Assembly (NCBI RefSeq): GCF_024055715.1
Contig: NZ_JAMXMV010000001.1
Location: 682,001-746,000, forward strand
Source: Actinoallomurus soli
Lineage (GTDB): Bacteria > Actinomycetota > Actinomycetes > Streptosporangiales > Streptosporangiaceae
Length of the DNA: 64,000 bases
Direction: 5' to 3'
The notes beneath the pieces were generated by a model, which worked only from the letters and a program-made list of their open reading frames with translations, was not told where the DNA came from and ran no database searches. The position numbers and the translations under genes were made by a program. Below, piece after piece: positions 42,836-51,460 of this stretch. How positions within the stretch are numbered: position 1 is the stretch's first letter; every line of letters starts with the position of its first letter.

Positions 42836-43588
42836 TCAGCGCTCGACGAGGGTGAGGGTGAAGAAGTAGCGGCCGGCGCGGTAGACGTGGCTGCCGTACT
42901 CCACCGGGCGGCCCTTGTCGTCGTACGCGAGCCGGGTCATGGTCAGCAGCGGGACGCCACGGCGCTCGTCGAGCAGCCGGGCCTCGGCGGCGGTGGCGCC
43001 CCGGGCCCCGATCGTCTGGTGGGCGATCCGCAGGTTGACCCCTGCCGCGCGCAGCACCTCGTAAAGGCCGCGGGCCGCCAGGTCGTCGTCGGTCAGGGCG
43101 ACGAGGCCGGCCGGGAGGTAGTTGGTGAGCAGGGCCAGCGGCTCCTCGCCGGTCAGCCGGAGCCGCCGCAGCCGTACCACCTCCGTGCCGGGCGCCACGT
43201 CGAGCTCGCGGGCCACCGCCTCGTCGGCGGGCAGCGTACCGAGCTCCAGCACGCGGGTGGCGGGGCTGCGGCCGGCGGCGAGCAGGTCGTCGTACAGACT
43301 GGTCAGCTCGATCGAACGGCGCACCTGGGCCTGGACGACCTGGGTGCCGACGCCGCGCTTGCGCACCAGCAGGCCCTTGTCGACCAGGTGCTGGATCGCC
43401 CGCCGGATCGTCGGCCGGGACAGGCCGTAGCGGTCGGCGAGCTGGAGTTCGTTCTCCAGGCGGCTTCCGGGGGGCAGCCTGCCGTCGTGGACGGCCTCCT
43501 CGAGCTGCCGCGCCACCTGGTAATAGAGCGGAACCGGGCTGGCGCGATCCACCCGCACCACCGGGCGGTGCACGGCCGCTCTGCCCAT
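42836..43588 (-). CDS. GntR-family (HutC/UTRA) regulator of inositol catabolism, IolR-like
   Basis: The 250-residue protein has a GntR winged helix (residues ~22-80; ELQLADRYGLSRPTIRRAIQHLVDKGLLVRKRGVGTQVV) and a UTRA effector domain (RLTGEEPLALLTNYLP, LTMTRLAYDDKGRPVEYGSHVYRAGRYFF). ATG 43588 with GGAGG is chosen. It is divergent from iolC, with an inverted repeat between. I infer that it represses the iol operon and is released by an inositol-derived signal, by analogy with C. glutamicum IolR; direct evidence is lacking. Confidence 0.85.
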   Translation of the reverse strand: MGRAAVHRPVVRVDRASPVPLYYQVARQLEEAVHDGRLPPGSRLENELQLADRYGLSRPTIRRAIQHLVDKGLLVRKRGVGTQVVQAQVRRSIELTSLYDDLLAAGRSPATRVLELGTLPADEAVARELDVAPGTEVVRLRRLRLTGEEPLALLTNYLPAGLVALTDDDLAARGLYEVLRAAGVNLRIAHQTIGARGATAAEARLLDERRGVPLLTMTRLAYDDKGRPVEYGSHVYRAGRYFFTLTLVER

Positions 43589-43671
43589 GCCGCACCTCCG
43601 GGCATCCGCTCCGAAGCCCGCTCGCCGGCGGCATCGTCGAGCGGTCGCTGCCTCCACGGTAATACGTTCTT

Positions 43672-43694
43672 ATGTCAGGACAAACTCTTGACAT
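43672..43694. promoter_or_regulatory. Inverted repeat in the iol control region
   Basis: ATGTCA (43672-43677) and TGACAT (43689-43694) are inverted around 11 bp. The left part also contains TGTC-AG-GACA. The right arm overlaps the iolC -35 box, a good position for repression by the divergent GntR protein. Confidence 0.6.
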
Positions 43695-43716
43695 GCGGTC
43701 ATCCCCTGCGGAGGCT
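43688..43716 (+). promoter_or_regulatory. Probable iol operon promoter
   Basis: TTGACA at 43688-43693 is a consensus -35 box. With a 17-nt spacer, GAGGCT at 43711-43716 matches only two -10 positions. The box overlaps the inverted repeat. Confidence 0.45.
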
Positions 43717-43779
43717 GGGAGCGCCGGTGAACGAACCGTGAACCGGCGACACGCCGGCGTGCCGGAGGTGGTCCGTTCC

Positions 43780-44751
43780 GTGAGTCCGCACGATCTGATC
43801 ACGATGGGGCGGGTTAGTGTCGACGTCTACCCCCTGCAGGTCGGCGTCCGGCTGGAGGACGTCGAGACGTTCGGCAAGTACCTCGGCGGCAGCCCCACCA
43901 ACGTGGCGGTCGCGGCCGCGCGGCACGGTCACCGGACCGCGGTGATCACCCGGACCGGCGCCGACCCGTTCGGCCGGTACGTCCACACGGCGCTGCGGGA
44001 GTACGGCGTGGACGACCGGTTCGTCACGGCCGTTCCCGGGCTGCCCACCCCGCTGGCCTTCTGTGAGATCTTCCCGCCGGACGACTTCCCGCTGTACTTC
44101 TACCGGTATCCCAAGGCCCCGGACCTGCAGATCGAGGCCGACGAGCTGGACCTGCCGTCGATCCGCGCAGCCCGGATGTTCTGGGCCACCGTCACGGGCC
44201 TGTGCGACGAGCCGAGCCGTACGGCGACCCTCGCCGCGCTGGCCGCCCGGTCCCGGCGGCGGGACACCGTGCTCGACCTGGACTACCGGCCGATGTTCTG
44301 GCCGTCGCCGGAGGAGGCGGGCGGCCGGATCCGCGCGGCCCTGGAGCACGTCACCGTGGCGGTCGGCAACGTCGAGGAGTGCGCGGTCGCCGTGGGGGAG
44401 CGGGAGCCGTACGCGGCGGCCGAGGCGCTGCTGGCCCGCGGCGTGCGCCTGGCGATCGTCAAACGCGGGCCGAAGGGCGTGCTGGCGGCGACCCGTTCGG
44501 CGTCCGGGGGCGTGGACGCGGTCGAGGTGCCGCCGGTGGAGGTCGAGGTCGTCAACGGACTCGGCGCCGGGGACGCGTTCGGCGGGGCGCTGTGCCACGG
44601 CCTGCTCGCCGGCTGGGACGTCGAGCGGACCGTGCGGTTCGCGAACGCCGCGGGCGCGATCGTCGCCTCCCGCCTCGCCTGCTCGCCCGCGATGCCGGCC
44701 ACCGCCGAGGTCGAGGAGCTCATGGCGGCGGCGCGGGGAGGCGGCGAGTGA
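43780..44751 (+). CDS. iolC: 5-dehydro-2-deoxygluconokinase
   Basis: The PfkB-family kinase (323 residues from GTG 43780, GGAGG at 43764) phosphorylates 5-dehydro-2-deoxygluconate in myo-inositol breakdown. Family signs are DLITMGRVSVDVYPLQ at the start, GGSPTNVAVAAARHG, and the PfkB motif NGLGAGDAFGGALCHG near the end. In-frame starts at 43672 or 43738 exist but the family begins near 43780. It is the first gene of the operon and overlaps the next by 4 nt. Confidence 0.92.
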   Translation: MSPHDLITMGRVSVDVYPLQVGVRLEDVETFGKYLGGSPTNVAVAAARHGHRTAVITRTGADPFGRYVHTALREYGVDDRFVTAVPGLPTPLAFCEIFPPDDFPLYFYRYPKAPDLQIEADELDLPSIRAARMFWATVTGLCDEPSRTATLAALAARSRRRDTVLDLDYRPMFWPSPEEAGGRIRAALEHVTVAVGNVEECAVAVGEREPYAAAEALLARGVRLAIVKRGPKGVLAATRSASGGVDAVEVPPVEVEVVNGLGAGDAFGGALCHGLLAGWDVERTVRFANAAGAIVASRLACSPAMPATAEVEELMAAARGGGE

Positions 44752-45638
44752 TCACTGAGGCGTTCGCCGAACGGGTCGCGGCGCTGACCGAGGTCCGGGC
44801 CTCGCGGCCCCTGGCGGTCGCCGAGGCGGCGGCGCGGCGCGTACGGCGCGGGACGCTGCTCGGCCCGAACGGCCGCCTGATGATCGTGGCCGCCGACCAC
44901 CCGGCGCGCGGGTCCCTCGGCGCGGGCGACCGGCCGCTGGCCATGGCGGACCGCCCGGACCTGCTCGAACGCGTCTGCCTCGCGCTCAGCCGCCCCGGCG
45001 TCGACGGCGTGCTCGCCGCCCCCGACGTCATCGAGGACCTGCTGCTGCTCGGCGCGCTCGACGAGAAGGTCGTGCTCGGCTCGATGAACCGCGGCGGCCT
45101 GGCCGGGTCGGCGTTCGAGATCGACGACCGGTTCACCGCGTACGACGCGCGCGCCATCGCCGCCCGTCGCCTCGACGGCGGCAAGATGCTGCTGCGCATC
45201 GACGAGACCGACCCCGCGACCGCCCGCACGCTGGAGTCCTGCGCGCGGGCCGTGTCGGAGCTGGCCGGCGGCGGGCTGATGGCGCTGGTCGAGCCGTTCA
45301 TCTCGCGCCGCGTCGACGGCCGGGTGCGCAACGTCCTCACGCCCGAGGCCATGACCCGGGCGATCGCGATCGCCGCGGGGCTGGGGACGACCTCCGCGTA
45401 CACGTGGCTCAAGGTCCCGGTCGTCGAGGACATGGAGCGCGTGCTGGCCGCCTCGACGCTGCCCGCGCTGCTGCTCGGCGGTGAGGTGCCCGACGACCCC
45501 GGCGCCGCGCTGGCCCGCTGGGAGCGCGCCCTGCGGCTGCCGACCGTGAAGGGCCTGGTCGCCGGCCGCAGCCTGCTGTATCCGGCCGGCGACGACGTCG
45601 CCGGCGCCGTCGACGCCGCGGTGGAGGTTCTGGGATGA
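44748..45638 (+). CDS. Cgl0159-type (beta/alpha)8 protein, probable DKGP aldolase
   Basis: The 296-residue TIM-barrel protein resembles the Cgl0159 family found in actinobacterial iol operons. Visible segments are GRLMIVAADHPARGSLGAG, GSMNRGGLAGSAFEIDDRF, GGKMLLRIDETD and KVPVVEDMERV. Its place between iolC and iolB suggests that it splits 2-deoxy-5-keto-gluconate-6-phosphate into dihydroxyacetone phosphate and malonate semialdehyde, the IolJ step; this is inferred from context. GTG start, with 4-nt overlaps on both sides. Confidence 0.82.
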   Translation: MITEAFAERVAALTEVRASRPLAVAEAAARRVRRGTLLGPNGRLMIVAADHPARGSLGAGDRPLAMADRPDLLERVCLALSRPGVDGVLAAPDVIEDLLLLGALDEKVVLGSMNRGGLAGSAFEIDDRFTAYDARAIAARRLDGGKMLLRIDETDPATARTLESCARAVSELAGGGLMALVEPFISRRVDGRVRNVLTPEAMTRAIAIAAGLGTTSAYTWLKVPVVEDMERVLAASTLPALLLGGEVPDDPGAALARWERALRLPTVKGLVAGRSLLYPAGDDVAGAVDAAVEVLG

Positions 45639-46597
45639 CGCACTACCTGCCCGCGGGCGGTACGGGAGCCGGGCCGTACGCCCTGGAGATCACTCCGGAG
45701 ACCGCCGGGTGGACCTACTCCGCGCTGCGCGTCCTCGAACTCGACGGCGCGCACACCTTCGAGACCGGCCCGTACGAGACGCTCGTGCTGCCGCTGTCCG
45801 GGTCCTGCCGCGTCTCCTGCGACGGCGAGACGTTCGAGCTGCGCGGGCGGCGGAGCGTCTTCACCCGGGTCACCGACTTCGCCTACGTGCCCCGCGACGC
45901 CGCGGTGACGGTGACCGGGCGCGGCCGGTTCGCGCTGCCCGCCGCCCGGTGCGAGAACCGCCTCACCGCGCGGTACGGCCCGGCCGAGGACGTTCCAGTC
46001 GAACTGCGCGGGGCGGGGCAGATGTCACGGCAGGTGAACAACTTCTGCACGCCTGAGGCGTTCGAGGCCGACCGGCTGATCGCCTGCGAGGTGATCACGC
46101 CCGGCGGCAACTGGTCGTCCTACCCGCCGCACAAGCACGACGAGGACCGCCCCGGCGAGAGCGTGCTGGAGGAGATCTACTACTTCGAGGTGCGCGACGC
46201 CGGGAGGTCGGCCGGGGCGGGTTGGTCGGGAGAGACGCGTCCGGCCGGGGTCGGCCGGCCGGGAGAGACGCAGTCGGCCGGGGCCGGCCGGCCGGGGGAG
46301 ACCCGCCCCGCCCCGATGGCGTACCAGCGCGTGTACGGGACCGCCGACCGGCCGATCGACGTGCTGGAAGAGGTGCGGACCGGCGACACGGTGCTGATCC
46401 CGCACGGCTGGCACGGCCCGTCGATGGCGGTGCCCGGCTACGACCTGTACTACCTCAACGTGATGGCCGGTCCCTCGCCGGAGCGCGCGTGGCGGATCTG
46501 CGACGACCCCGCGCACGCCTGGGTGCGCGGCACGTGGGAGGGCCAGGAGATCGACCCCCGGCTTCCCCTCACCTCGACCACCGAGGAGGAGAGATGA
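45635..46597 (+). CDS. iolB: 5-deoxy-glucuronate isomerase
   Basis: The 320-residue cupin isomerase acts after IolD/hydrolysis in the inositol pathway. It shows the IolB core: NNFCTPEAFEADRLIACEV, YPPHKHDE with metal His, EEIYYFEV, and HGWHGPSMAVPGYDLYYLNVMAG. An unusual insertion at residues 193-225, made of three 11-residue AGxGxxGETxx units, interrupts the cupin between EIYYFEV and YQRVYG. The reading frame is kept. ATG 45635 overlaps the aldolase stop. Confidence 0.92.
   Translation: MTHYLPAGGTGAGPYALEITPETAGWTYSALRVLELDGAHTFETGPYETLVLPLSGSCRVSCDGETFELRGRRSVFTRVTDFAYVPRDAAVTVTGRGRFALPAARCENRLTARYGPAEDVPVELRGAGQMSRQVNNFCTPEAFEADRLIACEVITPGGNWSSYPPHKHDEDRPGESVLEEIYYFEVRDAGRSAGAGWSGETRPAGVGRPGETQSAGAGRPGETRPAPMAYQRVYGTADRPIDVLEEVRTGDTVLIPHGWHGPSMAVPGYDLYYLNVMAGPSPERAWRICDDPAHAWVRGTWEGQEIDPRLPLTSTTEEER
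46211..46309. repeat. 3 x 33-bp tandem repeat inside iolB
   Basis: Three 33-bp units (46211-46243, 46244-46276, 46277-46309) encode AGAGWSGETRP-like 11-mers. They sit in a loop of the cupin fold and make IolB longer than usual. Confidence 0.88.
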
Positions 46598-48474
46598 GGC
46601 TCACCGTCGGACAGGCGGTCGTCCGGTTCCTGGCGGCCCAGTGGTCGGAGCGGGACGGCCACGAGCAGCGGTTCTTCGCGGGCTGCTTCGGGATCTTCGG
46701 GCACGGCAACGTCGCGGGTCTCGGCCAGGCCCTCCTGGAGGCGCACCGTACGGGCGACGCCGACCTGCCGTACCACATGGCCCGCAACGAGCAGGCGATG
46801 GTGCACGCCGCCGTCGGCTACGCCCGCATGCGCGACCGGCTCGCCACGTTCGCGTGCACGTCCTCGATCGGGCCCGGCGCGACCAACATGGTGACCGGCG
46901 CGGCGCTCGCCACGATCAACCGGATCCCGGTGCTGCTGCTGCCCGGTGACGTCTTCGCCACCCGGGTCGCCGACCCGGTGCTGCAGCAGCTGGAGGACCC
47001 CCGGTCCGCCGACGTGTCGGTCAACGACGCGTTCCGGCCGGTGTCGCGGTACTGGGACCGGATCGATCGCCCCGAGCAGCTCCCGTCCGCGCTGCTCGCC
47101 GCGATGCGCGTGCTCACCGACCCGGCCGAGACCGGCGCGGTCACCCTCGCGCTGCCGCAGGACGTGCAGGCCGAGGCGTACGACTGGCCGGAGGAGCTGT
47201 TCGCGCGGCGGGTGTGGCACGTGCCCCGGCCGGTTCCCGAGCCCGCGCAGCTGGCGCGTGCGGTCGAGGCGCTGCGCGGGGCGGAGCGGCCGCTGGTCGT
47301 CGCGGGCGGCGGCGTGACCTACTCCGACGCCGCCGGCGACCTGCTCGCCTTCGCCGACGCGACCGGCGTCCCGGTCGCCGAGACCCACGCGGGCAAGGGC
47401 TCGCTGCCGTGGGACCATCCCTGCGCGGTCGGCGGCGTCGGCGCCACCGGCACGGCCGCCGCGAACGCCCTGGCCCGCGAGGCCGACGTGGTCCTCGGCG
47501 TCGGCACCCGCTACAGCGACTTCACCACCGCGTCCCGTACCGTCTTCGCCCACCCGGACGTTCGCTTCGTCAACCTGAACGTCGCGTCGTTCGACGCCGC
47601 GAAGCACTCCGCCGTTCCCCTGGTCGCCGACGCGCGGGAGGGGCTGCGGGCGCTCACCGAAGCCCTGGCGGGTCACCGCGTCGACGCCGCGTACGCCGGC
47701 CGCGTGCGGCGGCTCGCCGAGGACTGGGGGCGGGTCGTCGACCGGGCCTACCACCTCGGGCACGGGCCGCTGCCCGCGCAGACCGAGATCCTCGGCGTCG
47801 TCAACGAGGTCGCCGGCCCGCGCGACGTCGTCGTGAACGCCGCCGGCAGCATGCCCGGCGACCTGCACAAACTGTGGCGGGCCCGGGACCCGCGGCAGTA
47901 CCACGTCGAGTACGGCTACTCCTGCATGGGTTATGAGATCGCCGGCGGGCTGGGGATCAAGATGGCCGCCCCCGACCGGGAGGTCCACGTCCTCGTCGGG
48001 GACGGGTCCTACCTGATGATGGCCCAGGAGATCGTCACGGCGGTCGCCGAGGGGATCAAGCTCACGATCGTGCTCGTCCAGAACCACGGCTTCGCCTCGA
48101 TCGGCGGACTGTCGGAGTCCCTGGGGTCCCAGCGGTTCGGCACGAGCTACCGCTACCGGAACCCCGAGACCGGCCTGCTCGACGGCGACCTCCTCCCCGT
48201 CGACCTCGCGGCGAACGCCGCGAGCCTCGGCGCGGACGTGCTGCGCGCGACGACCGTCGCGGAGTTCCGCGCCGCGCTCGAACGCGCGCGGGAGGCGAAG
48301 GTCACGACCGTCGTCCACGTCGAGACCGACCCGCTGGCGCCCGCGCCGTCCTCGGACGCCTGGTGGGACGTTCCGGTGGCCGAGGTCTCCGCGCTCGACA
48401 GCACCCGCAAGGCCCGTGCCGAGTACGAGGCCGCCAAGGCCGCGCAACGCCCCCACCTCGGCCCGACACAGTGA
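46594..48474 (+). CDS. iolD: 3D-(3,5/4)-trihydroxycyclohexane-1,2-dione hydrolase
   Basis: The 626-residue ThDP enzyme opens the inositol-derived ring. Catalytic Glu66 is in ARNEQAMVHAA, and the ThDP motif is VGDGSYLMMAQE followed by QNHGFASIGG. ATG 46594 with GAGGAGGAG overlaps the iolB stop; the open frame further upstream is part of iolB. It is a full-length member of the family and the strongest marker of inositol catabolism in the operon. Confidence 0.95.
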   Translation: MRLTVGQAVVRFLAAQWSERDGHEQRFFAGCFGIFGHGNVAGLGQALLEAHRTGDADLPYHMARNEQAMVHAAVGYARMRDRLATFACTSSIGPGATNMVTGAALATINRIPVLLLPGDVFATRVADPVLQQLEDPRSADVSVNDAFRPVSRYWDRIDRPEQLPSALLAAMRVLTDPAETGAVTLALPQDVQAEAYDWPEELFARRVWHVPRPVPEPAQLARAVEALRGAERPLVVAGGGVTYSDAAGDLLAFADATGVPVAETHAGKGSLPWDHPCAVGGVGATGTAAANALAREADVVLGVGTRYSDFTTASRTVFAHPDVRFVNLNVASFDAAKHSAVPLVADAREGLRALTEALAGHRVDAAYAGRVRRLAEDWGRVVDRAYHLGHGPLPAQTEILGVVNEVAGPRDVVVNAAGSMPGDLHKLWRARDPRQYHVEYGYSCMGYEIAGGLGIKMAAPDREVHVLVGDGSYLMMAQEIVTAVAEGIKLTIVLVQNHGFASIGGLSESLGSQRFGTSYRYRNPETGLLDGDLLPVDLAANAASLGADVLRATTVAEFRAALERAREAKVTTVVHVETDPLAPAPSSDAWWDVPVAEVSALDSTRKARAEYEAAKAAQRPHLGPTQ

Positions 48475-48489
48475 GGACGGAAAGACACG

Positions 48490-49482
48490 ATGCTTCGAAC
48501 AGGTAGGCGTGCCGGCATCCTCCTGGCCGCCCTGGCCCTCGCCGTGACCGCGTGCAGCAGTCACGGCGGCAAGAAGGCCCAGGAGTCGGCCGCCGACACG
48601 GGCGCCGGCAAGGCGAACACCCCCCGGATGAAGATCGCCATGGTCACGCACCAGGCGCCCGGCGACACGTTCTGGGACATCGTCCGCAAGGGGGCCGAGG
48701 CCGCCGCCGCCAAGGACAACGTGCAGCTCGTCTACTCCAACGACCCGGACGGCGACAAGCAGGCCACCCTGGTGCAGAACGCCATCGACAGCAAGGTCGA
48801 CGGCATCGCGGTCACCCTCTCGCACCCGGACGCGATGGCGGGCACCGTCAAGAAGGCCTCCGGCGGCGGGATCCCGGTCGTCGTCCTGAACGCCGGTGTG
48901 GACGACTGGCAGAAGGTCGGCGCGCTGGAGTTCTTCGGCTCCGACGAGAGCCTCGCGGGGGAGAGCGCCGGCAAGCGGCTGAGCGCCGAAGGGGCCAAGC
49001 ACGTGCTGTGCGTCCTGCACGAACAGGGCTCGGTCTCGCTGGAGGCGCGCTGCGGCGGCCTGGCCAAGACGTTCTCCGGAAAGACCGACAAGGTGTACGT
49101 CCAGGGGACGAACATGCCGTCCGTGCGGTCCACCATCGCGGCCAAGCTCAAGCAGGACAAGAGCATCGACCGGGTCGTCGCGCTCGGGGCGCCGTTCGCG
49201 CTGACCGCGCTGCAGTCGGTCAAGGACGCGGGCAGCCCGGCCAAGGTCGCGGCGTTCGACATGAACCCGGCCATGGTCAAGGCGGTCCAGGACGGCACGG
49301 TCGAGTGGGCCGTCGACCAGCAGCCGTACCTGCAGGGCTACCTCGCGGTCGACTCGCTCTGGCTCTACAAGACCAACGGCAACGTCCTCGGCGGCGGCAG
49401 GGCGACGCCGACCGGCCCGTACTTCGTCGACAAGACGAACGTGGCCGCGGTCGCGAAGTACGCCTCGCGCGGCACCCGCTGA
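48490..49482 (+). CDS. Sugar ABC substrate-binding lipoprotein (probable inositol)
   Basis: The 330-residue periplasmic-binding-protein type 1 (Peripla_BP_4) has a lipoprotein signal ending VTAC-SS (residue ~22). The ligand-domain motifs are MKIAMVTHQAPGDTFW, NDPDGDKQATLVQNAIDSKVDGIAVTL and ALEFFGSDE. It belongs to the ribose/inositol class. A 15-bp gap after iolD and the following permease and ATPase genes indicate that it captures inositol for import. Confidence 0.9.
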   Translation: MLRTGRRAGILLAALALAVTACSSHGGKKAQESAADTGAGKANTPRMKIAMVTHQAPGDTFWDIVRKGAEAAAAKDNVQLVYSNDPDGDKQATLVQNAIDSKVDGIAVTLSHPDAMAGTVKKASGGGIPVVVLNAGVDDWQKVGALEFFGSDESLAGESAGKRLSAEGAKHVLCVLHEQGSVSLEARCGGLAKTFSGKTDKVYVQGTNMPSVRSTIAAKLKQDKSIDRVVALGAPFALTALQSVKDAGSPAKVAAFDMNPAMVKAVQDGTVEWAVDQQPYLQGYLAVDSLWLYKTNGNVLGGGRATPTGPYFVDKTNVAAVAKYASRGTR

Positions 49483-49502
49483 CGATGGCCCCGGAGGTCT
49501 CG

Positions 49503-50558
49503 ATGAGTCAGGCGGTGGACGCGGGCGCCGCGCCCGCCACGGCGGACGAGCGGTCCGCCCGGCGGTCCGCGCTCGCCCGGCTGCTGGCGCGGCCCGAGGC
49601 CGGCTCGCTGGCCGGCGCGGTGGTCATCTACGTGTTCTTCTTCGCCGTCGCCCCGCCGTTCCGCGGGCTCGACGCCCTCGCGACGATCCTGTACGCCAGC
49701 TCGACCATCGGCATCCCGGCGGTGGCGGTGGCGCTGCTGATGATCGGCGGTGAGTTCGACCTGTCGGCGGGCGTGGCCGTGACGAGTTCGGCGCTGGTCG
49801 CGTCCATGCTGAGCTTCCAGCTCACGCTGAACCTGTGGGTCGGGATCGCGGTCGGCCTGCTGCTGGCGCTGGGCGTCGGCGCGCTGAACGGCTACCTCGT
49901 CATGCGGACCGGGATCCCGAGCTTCCTGGTGACGCTGGCGACGTTCCTCATGCTGCAGGGCCTGAACCTGGCCATCACCAAGGTGATCACCGGCAACGTC
50001 GCCAGCCCCGACATCTCCGACATGGACGGCTTCGGGACGGCGCGGAAGGTCTTCGCCGCCGAGTGGGACCTCGGGGGCCTGTCCCTGCGGATCAGCGTGG
50101 TGTGGTGGCTGCTGTTCACCGCGGTCGCCACGTGGGTGCTGCTGCGGACGCGCGTCGGCAACTGGATCTTCGCGGTCGGGGGAGCGCAGGCGAGCGCGCG
50201 GGCGGTCGGCGTGCCGGTCCGGCGCGTGAAGATCGGCCTGTTCATGACCGTCGGGTTCCTCGCGTGGTTCACCGGCATGAACCTGCTGTTCTCCTTCACC
50301 ACCGTCCAGTCCGGCGAGGGCGTCGGCAACGAGTTCCTGTACATCATCGCGGCGGTCATCGGCGGCTGCCTGCTCACCGGCGGGTACGGCTCGGCCATCG
50401 GCGCCGCGACCGGGGCGTTCATCTTCGGGATGACCACCCAGGGCATCGTGTACGCGGGCTGGAACGCCGACTGGTTCAAGTTCTTCCTCGGCGCGATGCT
50501 GCTCCTCGCCACCCTCCTCAACCTCTGGGTCCGCCGGCGAACGGAGGCCGCCCGATGA
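49503..50558 (+). CDS. Sugar ABC permease, RbsC type (probable inositol)
   Basis: The 351-residue permease of the branched-chain/ribose class has about eight TMs. It contains the conserved [19 protein letters not shown] segment, [19 protein letters not shown], and the loop [21 protein letters not shown] that contacts the ATPase. ATG 49503 with GGAGG six nt upstream is preferred over ATG 49485. Confidence 0.9.
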   Translation: MSQAVDAGAAPATADERSARRSALARLLARPEAGSLAGAVVIYVFFFAVAPPFRGLDALATILYASSTIGIPAVAVALLMIGGEFDLSAGVAVTSSALVASMLSFQLTLNLWVGIAVGLLLALGVGALNGYLVMRTGIPSFLVTLATFLMLQGLNLAITKVITGNVASPDISDMDGFGTARKVFAAEWDLGGLSLRISVVWWLLFTAVATWVLLRTRVGNWIFAVGGAQASARAVGVPVRRVKIGLFMTVGFLAWFTGMNLLFSFTTVQSGEGVGNEFLYIIAAVIGGCLLTGGYGSAIGAATGAFIFGMTTQGIVYAGWNADWFKFFLGAMLLLATLLNLWVRRRTEAAR

Positions 50559-51445
50559 GTGGAACGACCACGCGGGCGCCGCTCGTACGCCTCACCGGCT
50601 GCGAGAAGCGGTACGGGACGATCGTCGCGCTGACCGGCGTGTCGCTGGAGGTGGGCGCGGGCGAGGTGACCTGCGTGCTCGGCGACAACGGCGCGGGCAA
50701 GTCCACCCTCATCAAGATCATCTCCGGGATGCACCAGGCCGACGCGGGCACGTACGAGGTCGAGGGCGAGCCCGTACGCTTCGGGTCCCCGCGCGAGGCA
50801 CTCGAACGCGGCATCGCGACGGTGTACCAGGACCTCGCCGTCGTCCCGCTCATGCCGGTCTGGCGCAACTTCTTCCTCGGCTCGGAGGTCCGCAGGGGCG
50901 CCGGACCGCTCCGCCGCCTCGACATCCGGTTCATGCGCGACACGACGCGCACCGAACTGCGCAACATGGGCATCGACCTGCGCGACGTCGACCAGCCGAT
51001 CGGCACCCTGTCCGGCGGCGAACGCCAGTGCGTCGCCATCGCCCGCGCCGTCTACTTCGGCGCGAAGGTGCTCATCCTCGACGAGCCCACCGCCGCGCTC
51101 GGCGTCAAACAGGCCGGCGTCGTCCTCCGCTACATCATGCGGGCCAGGGAGCGGGGACTCGGCGTCGTGTTCATCACCCACAACCCGCACCACGCCTACC
51201 CGGTCGGCGACCGGTTCCTGCTGCTCAACCGGGGGCGACCACTCGGCACCTACGCCAAGGGCGAGATCACCCGCGAGCGGCTCACGACCCTGATGGCCGG
51301 CGGCGAGGAGCTCGAACAGCTCAGCCATGAGCTCGAAGGGACGGCCGCCGCCGACGCCGGTCTCGGCCGCGTCGCGGAAGAGCTCGAACAGGACGTCGCC
51401 GGGCTGTCCGGCGAGGCCGCCGCACCGCCCGAGCAGGGCTCCTGA
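50555..51445 (+). CDS. Sugar ABC ATPase, single-domain (probable inositol)
   Basis: The 296-residue ATPase has one nucleotide-binding domain: Walker [10 protein letters not shown], signature LSGGERQ, Walker [12 protein letters not shown] and THNPHHAYP. RbsA-type proteins usually carry two fused domains (~500 residues), so this compact form must act as a homodimer. The last ~45 residues are Glu-rich and variable. It overlaps the permease stop by 4 nt. Confidence 0.9.
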   Translation: MSGTTTRAPLVRLTGCEKRYGTIVALTGVSLEVGAGEVTCVLGDNGAGKSTLIKIISGMHQADAGTYEVEGEPVRFGSPREALERGIATVYQDLAVVPLMPVWRNFFLGSEVRRGAGPLRRLDIRFMRDTTRTELRNMGIDLRDVDQPIGTLSGGERQCVAIARAVYFGAKVLILDEPTAALGVKQAGVVLRYIMRARERGLGVVFITHNPHHAYPVGDRFLLLNRGRPLGTYAKGEITRERLTTLMAGGEELEQLSHELEGTAAADAGLGRVAEELEQDVAGLSGEAAAPPEQGS

Positions 51446-51460
51446 GAGCGGGGAGGAACG

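Noticed and set aside
46450-49020. Very long minus-strand open frame opposite iolD and the SBP gene
   Set aside because: High GC gives long antisense frames. The product is Gly/Arg/Val-rich without motifs, while the plus strand holds clear families in this region.
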